From: Gracilariopsis chorda
Taxonomy: Eukaryota > Rhodophyta > Florideophyceae > Gracilariales > Gracilariaceae
Direction of reading: 5' to 3'
DNA: 64,000 nucleotides
Assembly: GCA_003194525.1 (NCBI GenBank)
Contig: NBIV01000216.1
Coordinates: forward strand, 62,001-126,000
Shown here piece by piece: positions 21,966 through 33,030 of this stretch. The notes under the pieces are model-generated. The model worked only from the letters and a program-made list of their open reading frames with translations, did no database searches and was not told the origin of the DNA. The stretch's first letter is position 1; every line of letters begins with the position of its first letter. The position numbers and the translations under genes are program-made.

Positions 21966-23834
21966 CTAACCATTAATGATGCACTGTGGCAATTGATCCC
22001 ACATTGCTACTTCAAACCCATCCATCAACGCGTTTACGGACGCCACAATAATGTTCGGATGCGCATACACGGTGGTCCATCTCTTCCCGTTTGATGATTC
22101 TTCAAATTCTACCATGACACGCGTGATGGCAGCAGTGCCACTAGCATTATCCAGGATGCGGACCTTATAATCTACTAACGAGACTGATCTCAATGGAGCG
22201 TACACCGGCAGAAGACACTTCTGAAGAGCGCCATTCACGGCGTCAACCGGACCATTTCCTTCAGCGATTTCAAAGCAGATCTTGGTGGGGCACTGATCGC
22301 CCCCGTCTTCTGGGCCAAGTAATGCCAGTTTAACTGATGCCTGCGTGACTGATTCATTGTTTGGCGTCGCATTAAGGACATTCCCATACACAACACGTTT
22401 GTTGTCAGTTGACACTGAGAAATCAAGCAGTTCAAACGGAGGTCTGTATCCGTGCACGGTGCGCCTTAGCATTAGTTCCAAACTGGCTTCCGCTCCTTCA
22501 AAGCTGTAACCCTTGTTCTCCAGTTCCTTAACCTGTTCCAAAACCGCTTTCACTCTCACGTTCCATTCGACACCATCCTTGCTTTCGTCAGCTGGGTGTA
22601 GCCCTAACTCTTCCGCCTTGGTGAGAATGTTCCGTCTTCCAGACAACTCCGACACCAGGATTCGGCGTTCGTTCCCGACCAGCACAGGATCAATGTGCTG
22701 GTATGTATTTTCGTCTTTGAGCACCGCAGCCACGTGCAACCCTCCCTTATGCGCAAAACTGGATGCCCCCACATATGGTCTATTGGGAACATGTGGCTGG
22801 TTAGTGATCTCATCTGTGTATCTAGACAAATCTGTCAGCTGTTGCAATCGGTCTCCAACACAGTCATGTCCCATCTTGAGCTGCAGAGTTGGCACAATGC
22901 TCATGAGGTTTGCGTTTCCTGTACGTTCTCCAAACCCATTGATTGTGCCTTGAACAAGCGTCGCGCCAGCATGCACCGCAGCAATGGTATTTGACACGGC
23001 TAGCTCCATATCGTTGTGGCAGTGTATTCCAATTCGCACTGTTGGGAATTCTGCAACTACGACGCGAGTGATTTCGTCAATCTCCCAGGGTAACGTACCA
23101 CCATTCGTATCGCACAACACCAGAACGTCCACACCGGCTTTCACGGCCGCATGAAGACATGATAACGCATACGCAGGTGAGGCTTTATATCCGTCATAGA
23201 AATGTTCAGCATCGAGCATGACTTCTCTACCTTTTCTTTTAAAGAACGCAACGGTATCCGAAATCATGGCAAGATTCTCATCCAAGGTAGCTTCGAGAAC
23301 AACGGAAACTTGATGGTCCCACGCCTTCCCTACCAGTGTAACCACTGGCGTATCAGCCTTCATCAAAGCCTGAACGTTCTTGTCGTGCTCGCAAGTAGTG
23401 CCCTTGTACCGAGTGCTACCAAAAGCGACGAGCTTGGCGTTGTCGAGCCCCTTGCACTGAGCAAAAAAGGACTCGTCCTTTGGATTACTGCCTGGCCAGC
23501 CGCCTTCAATATAATGCGCGCCGAACTCATCGAGACGCTGCGCCAGCTTGAGTTTGTCTGGAACTGTGAGTGAAATGCCCTCACCCTGTGAACCATCTCT
23601 CAGTGTAGTGTCATAGATCTGAACAGTTTTCTTCTGCTTTCTCAATTCTCCTGGGTTGTCAGGAGCTTCCAAGTTCGACAATCGCGGATTGGGGCGTCTG
23701 ACCGGCGCCACCATGGAAATTAAGGTGTTTCGAGGGCTGCTGGCTCTGCAAAGATTACATCGTCCGGTCTGGCCCCTACGGAGAGGGGTGGACAGGACGA
23801 ACGCTGGCTTTGTGCTGCTTCTTCTTGCAGGCAT
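21966..23834 (-). CDS. Citramalate synthase-type enzyme (LeuA/CimA family), probably organelle-targeted
   Basis: A single exon of 622 residues starts at ATG 23,834. After a basic, Ser/Ala/Arg-rich 55-residue leader comes the HMGL-like TIM barrel: IYDTTLRDGSQGEGISL (metal and catalytic residues), GAHYIEGGWPGSNPKD, VLVLCDTNGG and GIHCHNDMELAVSNT (H-x-H metal ligands), then GTINGFGERTGNANL. The GWPGSNPKD variant and the overall length mark the citramalate synthase branch, which condenses pyruvate with acetyl-CoA to start a threonine-independent route to isoleucine, rather than plain 2-isopropylmalate synthase. The C-terminal part (about 470-622) is the LeuA-type regulatory domain, which in the family mediates end-product feedback. 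The leader suggests plastid or mitochondrial import; which one is inference. Homocitrate or isopropylmalate synthase activity is the alternative. Confidence 0.88.
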   Translation of the reverse strand: MPARRSSTKPAFVLSTPLRRGQTGRCNLCRASSPRNTLISMVAPVRRPNPRLSNLEAPDNPGELRKQKKTVQIYDTTLRDGSQGEGISLTVPDKLKLAQRLDEFGAHYIEGGWPGSNPKDESFFAQCKGLDNAKLVAFGSTRYKGTTCEHDKNVQALMKADTPVVTLVGKAWDHQVSVVLEATLDENLAMISDTVAFFKRKGREVMLDAEHFYDGYKASPAYALSCLHAAVKAGVDVLVLCDTNGGTLPWEIDEITRVVVAEFPTVRIGIHCHNDMELAVSNTIAAVHAGATLVQGTINGFGERTGNANLMSIVPTLQLKMGHDCVGDRLQQLTDLSRYTDEITNQPHVPNRPYVGASSFAHKGGLHVAAVLKDENTYQHIDPVLVGNERRILVSELSGRRNILTKAEELGLHPADESKDGVEWNVRVKAVLEQVKELENKGYSFEGAEASLELMLRRTVHGYRPPFELLDFSVSTDNKRVVYGNVLNATPNNESVTQASVKLALLGPEDGGDQCPTKICFEIAEGNGPVDAVNGALQKCLLPVYAPLRSVSLVDYKVRILDNASGTAAITRVMVEFEESSNGKRWTTVYAHPNIIVASVNALMDGFEVAMWDQLPQCIING

Positions 23835-24710
23835 CTAGACTGATGAATAGCTGTTATTTCCCGACTGAAGCGTCAACCAGAACAGAGGTAGGAGACGGGG
23901 AGCGAGTGACAGTGCGACGATTATATGCTGGATTGCGAAGGAGTAGGCTGAGATGGTGAGCAGCAGATCATGGACGAAACGGGAGGCGCAGTAGCGCAGT
24001 CAGGGTGGCGAAGCAGACCTTGAGATATTTGATAAGGCGCATACACATACAAATCCACTGTGCTCATCCGTGCTGGCCACGTGCCAAATCCGCTATGGGA
24101 CGAATCTACAAATATCTATTGTTTCAAACACTGCAGTGCAAATTTTGGACAGGTGAGTTCGTACTTGTCCAGTAGGAGTGGGTGGCGGAATGGCGCCATC
24201 CAACTTTGCGATTCTGGTCGTCCGTTCAGTCTCCACCGCTACAGGTGTGCAGAAAGAGAGGCGGTACTATGCTCCTGTTCAGATTCACTTCATCGCGCAC
24301 GATGCTACCCCGACCAATGATATACGGTAAGTCACCTTCGTAATCCTCGAGCTCTGGAATCAGTTTTGCCACGACAATTTCATCATAGGCTCAACTCTTT
24401 TGGGTTTTGTCCACCGCGTCCAATCCCACTCGACGGACTATGCAGACCGTGCGAATGTGTTCCTACCGATTGCGAATAAGCAAAGAGCCATCTCTGCTCG
24501 TCGAAACCAGGTTGTTTTATTGTGTGTCTCTACGTCGTCATTATGCTTGGTATCCATCTTCAGTACCCAAAACATTTTGCATGCGAAGAGTATGCCATAC
24601 TCTCATTCAATATAAGTTCCCGCGCTGAATCGTCATTGAAAAGTCGTCGACAATCTGAAGAACCTCGAAACAGCAGAATTCTCCACGACAGAATGATGAT
24701 CTCAGTAAAA
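23835..24710. other. Intergenic; upstream of the citramalate synthase gene
   Basis: No gene supported. It holds the promoter side of the citramalate synthase gene and the 3' flank of the carrier gene, both on the minus strand. No repeat was noticed. Confidence 0.45.
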
Positions 24711-25786
24711 TCAACGACCAAGGCTTCTGTAGTACGCCGCCTTAATCTGTTCCAAACAGATGAACGTCAAGATTGTATGCGGACCCAATCTCAGAAAATA
24801 CGGTGTGAAACCTTTCCACAGGCTGAAGATACCCTCCCTTCTCGCCGTCTTTGTGAGCGCATCCAACATTCCTCTGTATTCTGGTACGCCGTTGATCACT
24901 TTCATGTTCTGTACGCGCGTCTTGGCGGAGTCGAGTGGGATTGAAACCACAGTCGCTATAAAACCGGACATAGTGCTGGCCATCGCATGTGCCCCTATGT
25001 TATCACCGACGACTCCAGTGCTCAGAATCATTTCCTTTGCCTGGTCATAAGTTGCCAGCTGCGCAAGGTTCAGAACCATCGCTCGTCCTACGGTGGGAAG
25101 AGTTCCACGCCATAAAGTGAAAACGCCTTCCTCCCTCGTGACGCGAGAAAGAGCGTTGACAACATTCGTGTAACCGCGCTGTTCCGTCACTGGAAGGCGG
25201 CCATCTGCAGTCATACGTACCAAAGCAACTTCAGCCGGTGTTCCCACTACAGCACCAACGCCGCCAGCGATCGATGCCGCTAATGCCTTTTTGTAAAACG
25301 GCAATGGTGCTCCATCGCGGGACATGTAGTCTTTGAGTACGCCAAACGTACCGAGACGGCCCGTCGTATATGTCATTTGTCTGAACAAGCCGGCTGTCAA
25401 TCCTCGATACAGTCCTGTGATGCCTTCGGTAGCAGCTACAGTTTGCAGCGTTGTGACAAAACCTCTATCGACGGTTGCTGGTTAGATCAGTGAGATGTTG
25501 AAACTTAAGGCAGAAGTTTGTTGCAACTTACGGTTTGATCATTCCGGGAGTGGCGGTTGCTAGTTGCATCCTTGTTTTTATGAGATCAATGGGTTGTACA
25601 ACGCATGTGGCAGCCATTCCTTTCCAAATCGCGAGCAAATGACACGGTTAGATACTGCTTTCAGAATAGGCAAACGTTGCAGGACCCATCACAGATCTTG
25701 GAATTTCTTCACATACCCGCTGAACCGCCAAAAACAAACTGCAGGTACTTGGGTATCGGCCCCTTCGGCTGTGTTGATGAGACCAT
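24711..25786 (-). CDS. Mitochondrial 2-oxoglutarate/malate carrier (SLC25A11 type)
   Basis: There are three exons on the minus strand: 25717-25786, 25532-25619 and 24711-25464. They are joined over 97- and 67-bp GT-AG introns and give 303 residues. The second intron must use the acceptor after CGATAG; the earlier CCAG site breaks the frame. Three carrier repeats are visible, each with P-x-[DE]-x-x-[KR]-x-R: QPIDLIKTRMQ, TPAEVALVRMTADGRLP and IPLDSAKTRVQNMK. Substrate-type signatures of the oxoglutarate carrier are present: FRQMTYTTGRLG, GTPAEVALVRMTADGRLP and FTPYFLRLGPHTILTFICLEQ. The protein exchanges 2-oxoglutarate for malate across the inner mitochondrial membrane. Length matches the family (about 300). 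The dicarboxylate carrier is a less likely alternative. Confidence 0.92.
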
Positions 25787-26575
25787 TCTTGTAGCTCAGA
25801 TATACGAAAGGTGACGACGAACGAGGCAAGTGTCTGGAAAGTGTGAAGCAGTCCGTCGCAGAATACGCGGAATAGCAATTTGATCTAGATCTATGATAGC
25901 AGTGGTGGATAGAAAGAGAATGTGCTTCTGGGTAGTTGACGACACCAGCAAGACGGAATCGAGAGAGAAGCGAAAACTTTTTTCTATGCCTGGAGACGGA
26001 AACCAGCTTGAACTAATGGAACTACTACGAAAACGCCGGCGTGTCAAGCGCGTAGCCTTGTAGGGCAGTTATGTTACCGTCGTGGCAGAGATAAGTCGTC
26101 CCCCAAACCGTTGTGCTGTGTTTGAGGAATGGGTTGCACGTGCGCAAGCTCTGTAGAGCCCAACCTGACCCCGAGAGATGCCGTGATCCAAAAACCTGTG
26201 CACCTAAAGTATTACCTAGAGCAAGGGTGCTGTAAGGTGATTCTACTATTCCTCATCGTGGCCTCAGATTTGATGGCTTTCCATGTGTCGTATGCCACCT
26301 GGTACTCGTTAATTGGATGATCCTTGTGAACAAGGCCCTAGTGTAAATCATTCAATGGGCGGCTCGGGTGAGTGAGCACAATGGTCCAAATTAGACCAGT
26401 CGAGCACCGGCGGCAACCTTTCTACGCGACCGTACAAACTTAGTAGTACCAGTTTGGTGGCCCCTTAGCTTTGCCGTTTCACTTCTCAGCTCTCCCCGCT
26501 CGCCACGCATCTAGCCAAGCAAAGACCTTTGAAGCTCAGTTTTGTACAATCAACTAACATCACATCGACGACAAG
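25787..26575. other. Divergent intergenic region with one small ORF
   Basis: This is the head-to-head region between the carrier gene (minus) and the NDP kinase gene (plus). A 63-codon ORF at 26,129-26,320 begins MGCTCASS, an N-myristoyl plus palmitoyl-like start, and contains one hydrophobic stretch. I cannot support it as a gene. Nothing else is evident. Confidence 0.4.
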
Positions 26576-27275
26576 ATGAGTGAGCGCTCCTTTATTATGA
26601 TCAAGCCTGATGGTGCGTTGCTGACTGACTGCGTACGTCTTCCATTTTCTTATGCCTAACATAACACTAACTTTTTGCCGTTCACCCATTGCTCAACAGG
26701 CGTCCAACGTGGTCTGGTATCCGAAATCATCGGCCGCTTCGAACGCCGCGGTTATCGTTTGGTGGCTATGAAGCTGGTGCAACCATCGAAGCAACTCGCC
26801 GAGCAGCACTACGTAAGTTTTTGTATCAAACAATGTCCCGTATACTTGACCCGCCAATCGCTGCTAACATGTCTTTCGATACAAAGGATGACTTACGTGA
26901 AAGGTCTTTTTTCCCGGTTTTGACCGATTTTCTGTCCAGCTCGCCTGTCGTCGCTATGGTGTGGAGTGGTGAGGACATTGTCGTGCAAGGGTAAGTCTAT
27001 ATACTTGCATCCCAGTTCAAATATCATATCGAAGTCAGCATGTTTCACATCTCTAACTGAAGAATCTTTTTCCTAGGCGCGCAATGATTGGTGCCACAAA
27101 CCCGCTCAAGTCTGCCCCGGGCACGATTCGCGGCGATTTAGCCATCGTTACTGGGAAAAACATTATCCACGGTTCAGACTCTGTTGAAAGTGCTGAGAAA
27201 GAGATCGCGTTGTGGTTCAACGATGATGAACTTTGCACCTACGAGAAATGCACTGAAACCTGGATTTACGAATAA
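26576..27275 (+). CDS. Nucleoside diphosphate kinase
   Basis: Four exons (26576-26612, 26700-26812, 26887-26990, 27077-27275) are separated by introns of 87, 74 and 86 bp. They give 150 residues, the usual length for the family. It opens [18 protein letters not shown] and contains [20 protein letters not shown], then [16 protein letters not shown] with the active-site histidine that carries the phosphate, and ends TWIYE. It transfers the gamma phosphate from ATP to other nucleoside diphosphates. All splice sites are GT-AG; the first donor is GTGCGT. It has the highest intron density in the window. A leader rich in pyrimidines precedes the ATG. Confidence 0.96.
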
Positions 27276-28164
27276 GTGATTCCGTTCTACAGAAGGCACA
27301 TTGTCAAGAAAGGCCTTATCCCTAACAAGCAACTGCATCACGTTGTCGCAGCGGTTGGGATTCCATGTGATATGTCGATTCCCTTTACTAAAGAAGTCAG
27401 CCCTTCATGATTGGGTAGCTCATGTAAAAGTTCCCCATTGCAAGAATCCATCGTTGTATATACATCGCTCCATGTCCATTTTTAACTCCGACGCCAATGA
27501 GAGATGAAGGTTTGTAACTCGATCAAAAGCGTCGAACAATAAGCCGAGTGTCATACATCCTCACTCTAAGAATCATTTTAAAAACACACATCTGTACCTC
27601 TATCAGTGAAGCAGTAGAACTCCGGCTTTCCTGGCTTTCATTGTTGTTTGTTCAATAGGTTCCTCTGTGCCTACGTAAGATACGAACAGCCAGGAAAGAA
27701 AAGGTATTGGGGGCACATGGTATCTCTTGGACGGTATCGGGGTACTTTTAACTATCCAGAAGATCTACGCCAACATGTGCCAGGATGCCAATTGACAACT
27801 CAAGCTAGAAGGGAGCAGTTAACTAGTTTGCGTGAGAAACGAGGAAGGCTCACCAAGGATAATATTTGACAGTGGCAGTAGAAGTTTTCTTGGTTTACTG
27901 TGAGGAGAGAAGAGTACCCAAACAGATGCTTCCCCAACGACAAATAGAGGTTAAGCGCCCATAGCAAAGCAGAAGAAGGAGAAGGGCTTCAGGAGCAATC
28001 GTTCTATCTATCGCTCCTCTAGCATTTCACATCAACATCTTTCGTTTCGTTCCTGATGCCGTTCCATGTTTTTGGGTGTTTGCACTTACCTGCACATCAG
28101 AAAATGGAATTCTCTTTCAAAAGGTTTCAGGGACAAAAGGGAGGTGGTGAACGTGTGGAGGGGG

Positions 28165-28330
28165 GCCGCGTGTATGTGTATGTGTTTATGTTTGCAAGGG
28201 CTTTCGTCCCTACTTTCGAGACTGCGATAGCAATTAATCCCAGAAAAAACCCTCTCTCTCCTGATAAACCTGGAACTTCTCTGTTCCTGCTCCTACTGTG
28301 GATTCGACATCGAGGCCTTGCATTTTTCGA
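28165..28330. repeat. Interspersed repeat, copy B
   Basis: GTGTTTATGTTTGCA, then CCCTCTCTCTCCTGATAAACC, then GATTCGACATCGAGGCCTTG parallels the right half of copy A at about 15,040-15,120. It is diverged; the ends are approximate. Confidence 0.5.
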
Positions 28331-28740
28331 AGAGAAGGAGGTTTCCTCCATCGAGATGCCGCGTGTATGAATTTATCTATTCGGCTTTTATTCCGAATAC
28401 ATTCTTCTTCTTTTCCTCTTTATTGTGGTCAACAGCTTTCTATTACTAAGCTGAAGGAGAGCGTTCAATAAAAGCTTTCTCTATTCAGGAAGGCCAAGAA
28501 CTTCTGTGGCTCACATCCGTCCTTGGCCTCCGTTGGAGATCCGTCTGCGTTCACATTTCGCTCCGCCCCGGTGAAAGGGATCGGAGTCAGGCACACTACG
28601 TGAAGGCGAGATGCACGTGCCCGAAAAGTTCCCAGGTGGGGCTTCTTGGAAGAAGCCCTATACATCTACGTAGACCAACATTCACTCCTGCCACTTTGAA
28701 CCGCGTCTACTACTGTTATTTTTCGTCCTATACTAATGTG

Positions 28741-28860
28741 TATGTGTGTTTATATGAGCTCATGTCTCTATTTCCAAGACAACGGTAGGGGTTAGATTGA
28801 AAAGATCTTCTCTCTCTCTAAATAAACCTACAACTGTTCTGGCCACTCTACTAATGTACG
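28741..28860. repeat. Interspersed repeat, copy C
   Basis: GAGCTCATGTCTCTATTTCC, then CGGTAGGGGTTAGA, then TCTCTCTCTAAATAAACC and GTTCTGGCC parallel copy A at about 14,990-15,090 in the same order and orientation. Confidence 0.55.
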
Positions 28861-30465
28861 GGAACTCATTGCCCCATCATGATCATGATGATGGCGCACA
28901 CGAAGGATATCGATGGAGTTAGGGAATTCCGTTTTGTTGGCGTATTAGTCAACAAGATTTTTGGCCTTCTTGAAGAAAGAGGAATATTTCCTTGCTCCAT
29001 CAGAACAAGAATAGTGAGTCTATACTTAGGGAAATACGCAGAAAAACTATTGGGGTATTAAAATATGATTGAACCGCAGACCTACACGGCTTGATGCCTG
29101 GACCTTCCTTGACGTGATCGGATCACGTCAAAGAATGTCCATACAGCCTGTATGTTTGGAAGGGATACTATCGGCGCGCAGTTGATCTCATTATGCATTG
29201 CCTCCATCGCGCAATCTGATGTGGAGATTGCTTCTGAGAATGCCATCGAATTGCCATCTCTTGCAAAGATTGCCATCGCAAATTGCTGAGCTTGGGATTG
29301 CCATCGATGGCGATTCCATCGTTGAAACGCACCCCTTGTACTCTCCCTATCTTCTATGTTTGGCTTCAAAGATGGATGTTTCTGAGCTACCCAAATGCTG
29401 CACTTATGGGTTTTGTGAGCATTGAGGGCCCATAATAAACAACAATAAGGGTTTTGTCCTTAGGATGTCGCTTGCAGATTTAGACTGCTCTAATGGAGAC
29501 ACAGAATACTTCAAGTGAAAGGATAGCGATATGACATTTCATATATGAGTTTTGCTTGTTTGCACTTGTGGGTTACAGAACTTCTGCTGTGCAGATATTC
29601 TTGGTCTACTTGGCCTTTCTTGACAAGATACTTCTTGTCGTTTATGGAGACTTTCCAAAAGAGATCTGTGCGCAAGACGCTACGGATCCACTTGGGACGG
29701 GCATGGCGGGAGAAAAAAAAAGACAACCTACGGTTGTGAGGGGGTTGACTTAGCTGCTTGCCTGACTGCGACGCTCTTCGACGCCGATGAAGGACATCAA
29801 CTTTGCGACTACACTGTTAAATGATCTACGATGCTGTTGTCTGCTCAACATTGCTGCAGAAACGGAGACACACACGACATTTCCGTCAACCTCCCCGTTT
29901 TTCACTTCTAAGAAGAATACTCTCGTGCCTCCAATTCCCATACTAGTTGACTCAGATTGAAAGGAAGATCTAGGTTTGCTCGTGTCACGTTTTCACCAGT
30001 CTAATTCTGCAAGGCGTCACCCTGAGGCCGCAGAATCTCCCTTTTGAGTTCTCTGTCTCTGATTCAAGCCTTCGTTCAGTAAAATTTGAAATTAGACAAC
30101 CATGTTTGTGCGCCTGTCGTCAAACTCGCGTCTGTCCTAGGTATTGCATAATACCCATTACATACACATGGGAGCATGAGGTTCTTGAGAAGTGGTAAGG
30201 GATACAGTATTCTCTTGAAATCACTCAAAAGCCCCCACTGGGCCCGTTTCTGAGATTTAACTGAACATTTGTTCCTGTTTGAGCACTGGAGATACCGGTC
30301 TCGTTAGGACCCTGGGTAGACATACTGTACTACAGCACTTCTAAAATTCGATAGACGCTGCCTCATCCCTTTCTGTTCCTCCAACTGAACAATTCACGTA
30401 TCAGTTCGTTGCTGTGGAGGTACCAGCCTTTCTGCACTGATTTCTTCTCCGTATCTCACGGCAAC

Positions 30466-32461
30466 ATGTTCTTCTCGTATCACCTATTACGTCTGACAAC
30501 TGGTGGGGAAGTAAGTGTTCATGGTGATGGTACACCCGAATCACCACTGCATGGTCTCCCAGCACCGTTCTTGGTGCTGCTTGCCCTAGCTTGTTTACTC
30601 CTGGCAGCCTGCGTCGCTGGTCTTACTTTGGGCTTAATGAGCCTCGATACAACAGGACTGGATATTGTGATGCAAAGCAACAATGTACGCCAAGCTGCAG
30701 CTGCTCGAGCTATCAAGCCTATTCGAGAGCAGGGAAATTTGCTTTTGGTTACGCTCTTGTTTGCCAATACGATAGCAACAGAGTTACTACCTCTAGTTCT
30801 AGAAGCCTTGGTCCCGGGAGGTGTGTTTTCTCTAGTAGTTTCTGTTGCTTCTATCATGCTTTTCGGTGAAATTATCCCGCAAGCTATATGTTCGCGCCAT
30901 CCGCTGTTAATTGGCTCTTACATGATTGGGTTTGTCAAGTTCTTGCGTACGATTCTTTACCCTGTTGCTTACCCAATTGCTTGGGTATTAGACGCTTTTT
31001 TGGGCGAAGAACTTGGAACCATATACAATCGTGAAGAATTGAAGGGTTTGATTGATGTTCATGCTAGCAATGCTGTTCTAACTAAGGATGAAACCACCAT
31101 TCTAAAAGGAGCTCTTGAGTTCTCCGTGAAGACTGTAGCTCAGATTCTCACACCTGCGGAAAACGTTTTCTTGCTTGACATCGACTCAATTCTTGACCGA
31201 AACACGATGCTACATATTCTTCGAAGCGGACATTCTCGTGTTCCGCTGTATGAAGACAACCCTCACAATATCGTATGTCTGCTACTGGTGAAGCAGATAA
31301 TTTTGGTCAACCCTGATGATAATCTACCAATACGTTCCCTAATCTCGAAGAAGCAAAGAAATCATAAGATTCGCGTGGCGCCAGCACTAGAGTGTTCTGA
31401 GAACACACTCATCCCAGACCTTCTTAACGAATTCCAACTCGGAAGAAGCCACATGGCCATTGTTTATAATGACATTCATCTCCCACATGACGAACGGGAG
31501 TTTGTCGGAATTGTCTCAATCGAAGATATAATTGAAGAGATTCTACAGGTAAGGCATGACACTCCATGTATTCCACTCCATGTATTCCACTGCTTTCTTT
31601 CATCGAATTGCGCCTCATCATCGCCGATACCAATTGGTATCATCTTGGATTTGCCCTCTTTCACTTGCCGTATGAAACTGACTCTAACATCTCTATTCAT
31701 GCTACGAACATACTGTATCTCTTTGAATAATACAACAGGAGGAGATTATAGATGAAACAGATACATATGTTGACAATACAAACAAGACAAGAGTCCTTGT
31801 ACGTGATGCAGAAGGCAAACTCGTTCGCACTACGACCACGAGCACTCGTTCTAAGTTATTACCTGGTAGGTCGGGTTCAACTGTAGTGGTCAAGGAAATT
31901 GATGTTAAAGCTTTGCGAACGCCAATAGAAAGAAACGGGGAGAAGCATCGTCGTGACTGGAAGAAGCCAAAGTCTAAGGGACAGAGTTCACGGTCGCATA
32001 TTCCTTCTGAGGGTAGCGCGACTGACATCGAAAAAGGAATTCGTTCCCCGCGAACCCCATCTGTTGGCACTGGCCCCTCTACAAGTCAAGCTCGTCTATC
32101 AGATATATCTCCACTCGTGCTCAGCAATGCCATAGGTGCAGCAGGTGTAGACATTCAATATGCGACACTACCAAACCAATCATCACGTTCCTTGTTTGGA
32201 GAAGATGATGAATTCGTACCGGAAGACCTCGTGAAGACCGCATCGGGAGGGATGGGCGGGAACAGTACCTCAGTGTCCACGGAAGTAGTTCCAAAGCCGG
32301 TGAAAGTTCGCCCTCTACCTAAAGACGCTTCCGATGAACGTGCAATTCAAATTCCTCTGCGACTACGTCCAAGTCAGAGCAGAAGCACCACTCCATCAAT
32401 TCCGGCATTACGATCGTACGGATCGATACGACCTACTGAAGACCTGGGTGAAGGCGCTTGA
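30466..32461 (+). CDS. CNNM/MAM3-family DUF21-CBS transporter
   Basis: Two exons (30466-31548, 31739-32461) across a 190-bp phase-0 intron give 601 residues. The first ATG is at 30,466; upstream codons in frame are non-ATG. Residues about 25-190 are the DUF21 domain with four hydrophobic segments and the CNNM-type signatures LTLGLMSLDTTGLDI and LLFANTIATELLP, plus FGEIIPQAICSRH. A CBS pair follows (about 235-365), including GHSRVPLYEDN and FVGIVSIEDIIEEIL. The C-terminal 240 residues are polar and basic, probably cytosolic and disordered. Family members (animal CNNM, yeast MAM3, bacterial CorB/CorC) move or sense divalent metals, chiefly Mg, with the CBS pair binding Mg-ATP. The membrane it sits in is not shown by the sequence. 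Reading through the intron would give a truncated tail. Confidence 0.9.
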
Positions 32462-33030
32462 AAGCATTGCAATCTGAAACCGTTCTTGAGTGTTCAGTTT
32501 TGAAATCGGCCATTGCTTTTGTTGAAGCAGTTTTGTGTATGTAATAGAGGTCATAATAATCTCGTGGGTACTCAAAGGTTGTTTCGTGGTTGGTGAGATG
32601 AAGTAGAGCTAGAGGTCCAGTTCGATCGAAGAAATTAATCGGTAGCTTGAGCTCGTCATGTATTCCTGGAGTTTACGCCTCGATCAGCGTCCAAGGTGCG
32701 AGTACAGGTATTGACCGTCGTGAGCTCAATGATTAGAGGGAACCCAGCTACTGCCTTAATGCTGTGCACGTATGCCTAGACATAATACCTGTAGATCACG
32801 ACAAACTATCCCCAGACAACAGGAATAATGACAAGCAAATTGACTAAACATCCTTTGCTTACGTGAACATGATGTCAATCGGTGGAAACTAGTATGGGCA
32901 ATGGCCCATGTGAGGTGTTTGTCTGCCAGTAACTTAGCACGCTTCTAACACACCTTTGTGTCTTAGTCGATCTCTTTAGCGACAGAATTATCCCAAGCTT
33001 TCATGCTCTTTGAAAAGATCCATTAAGCTT
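32462..33030. other. Intergenic between convergent genes
   Basis: These are the 3' flanks of the CNNM gene and the SANT-like gene. No gene or repeat is evident. Confidence 0.45.

Larger units (their letters stand above)
27276..30465. other. Gene-poor stretch with interspersed repeats
   Basis: No gene can be supported. Two copies of the repeat family first seen at about 15,000 are listed separately. At 29,210-29,330 a short motif ATTGCCATCG recurs several times with spacers, a minor direct-repeat patch. Frames are short throughout. Confidence 0.45.

Noticed and set aside
24711-25400. Carrier gene as a single exon of 229 residues
   Set aside because: It lacks the first carrier signature; two upstream exons with good splice sites restore a full three-repeat carrier.
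29198-29340. Repeated ATTGCCATCG units considered as a CRISPR-like or satellite array
   Set aside because: Units and spacers are irregular and few; the genome is eukaryotic. It is only a minor direct-repeat patch.
30409-31755. CNNM ORF read through the intron, starting at TTG
   Set aside because: The start codon is TTG and the tail after 31,548 is intronic; a GTAAGG donor and CAACAG acceptor join the true tail.
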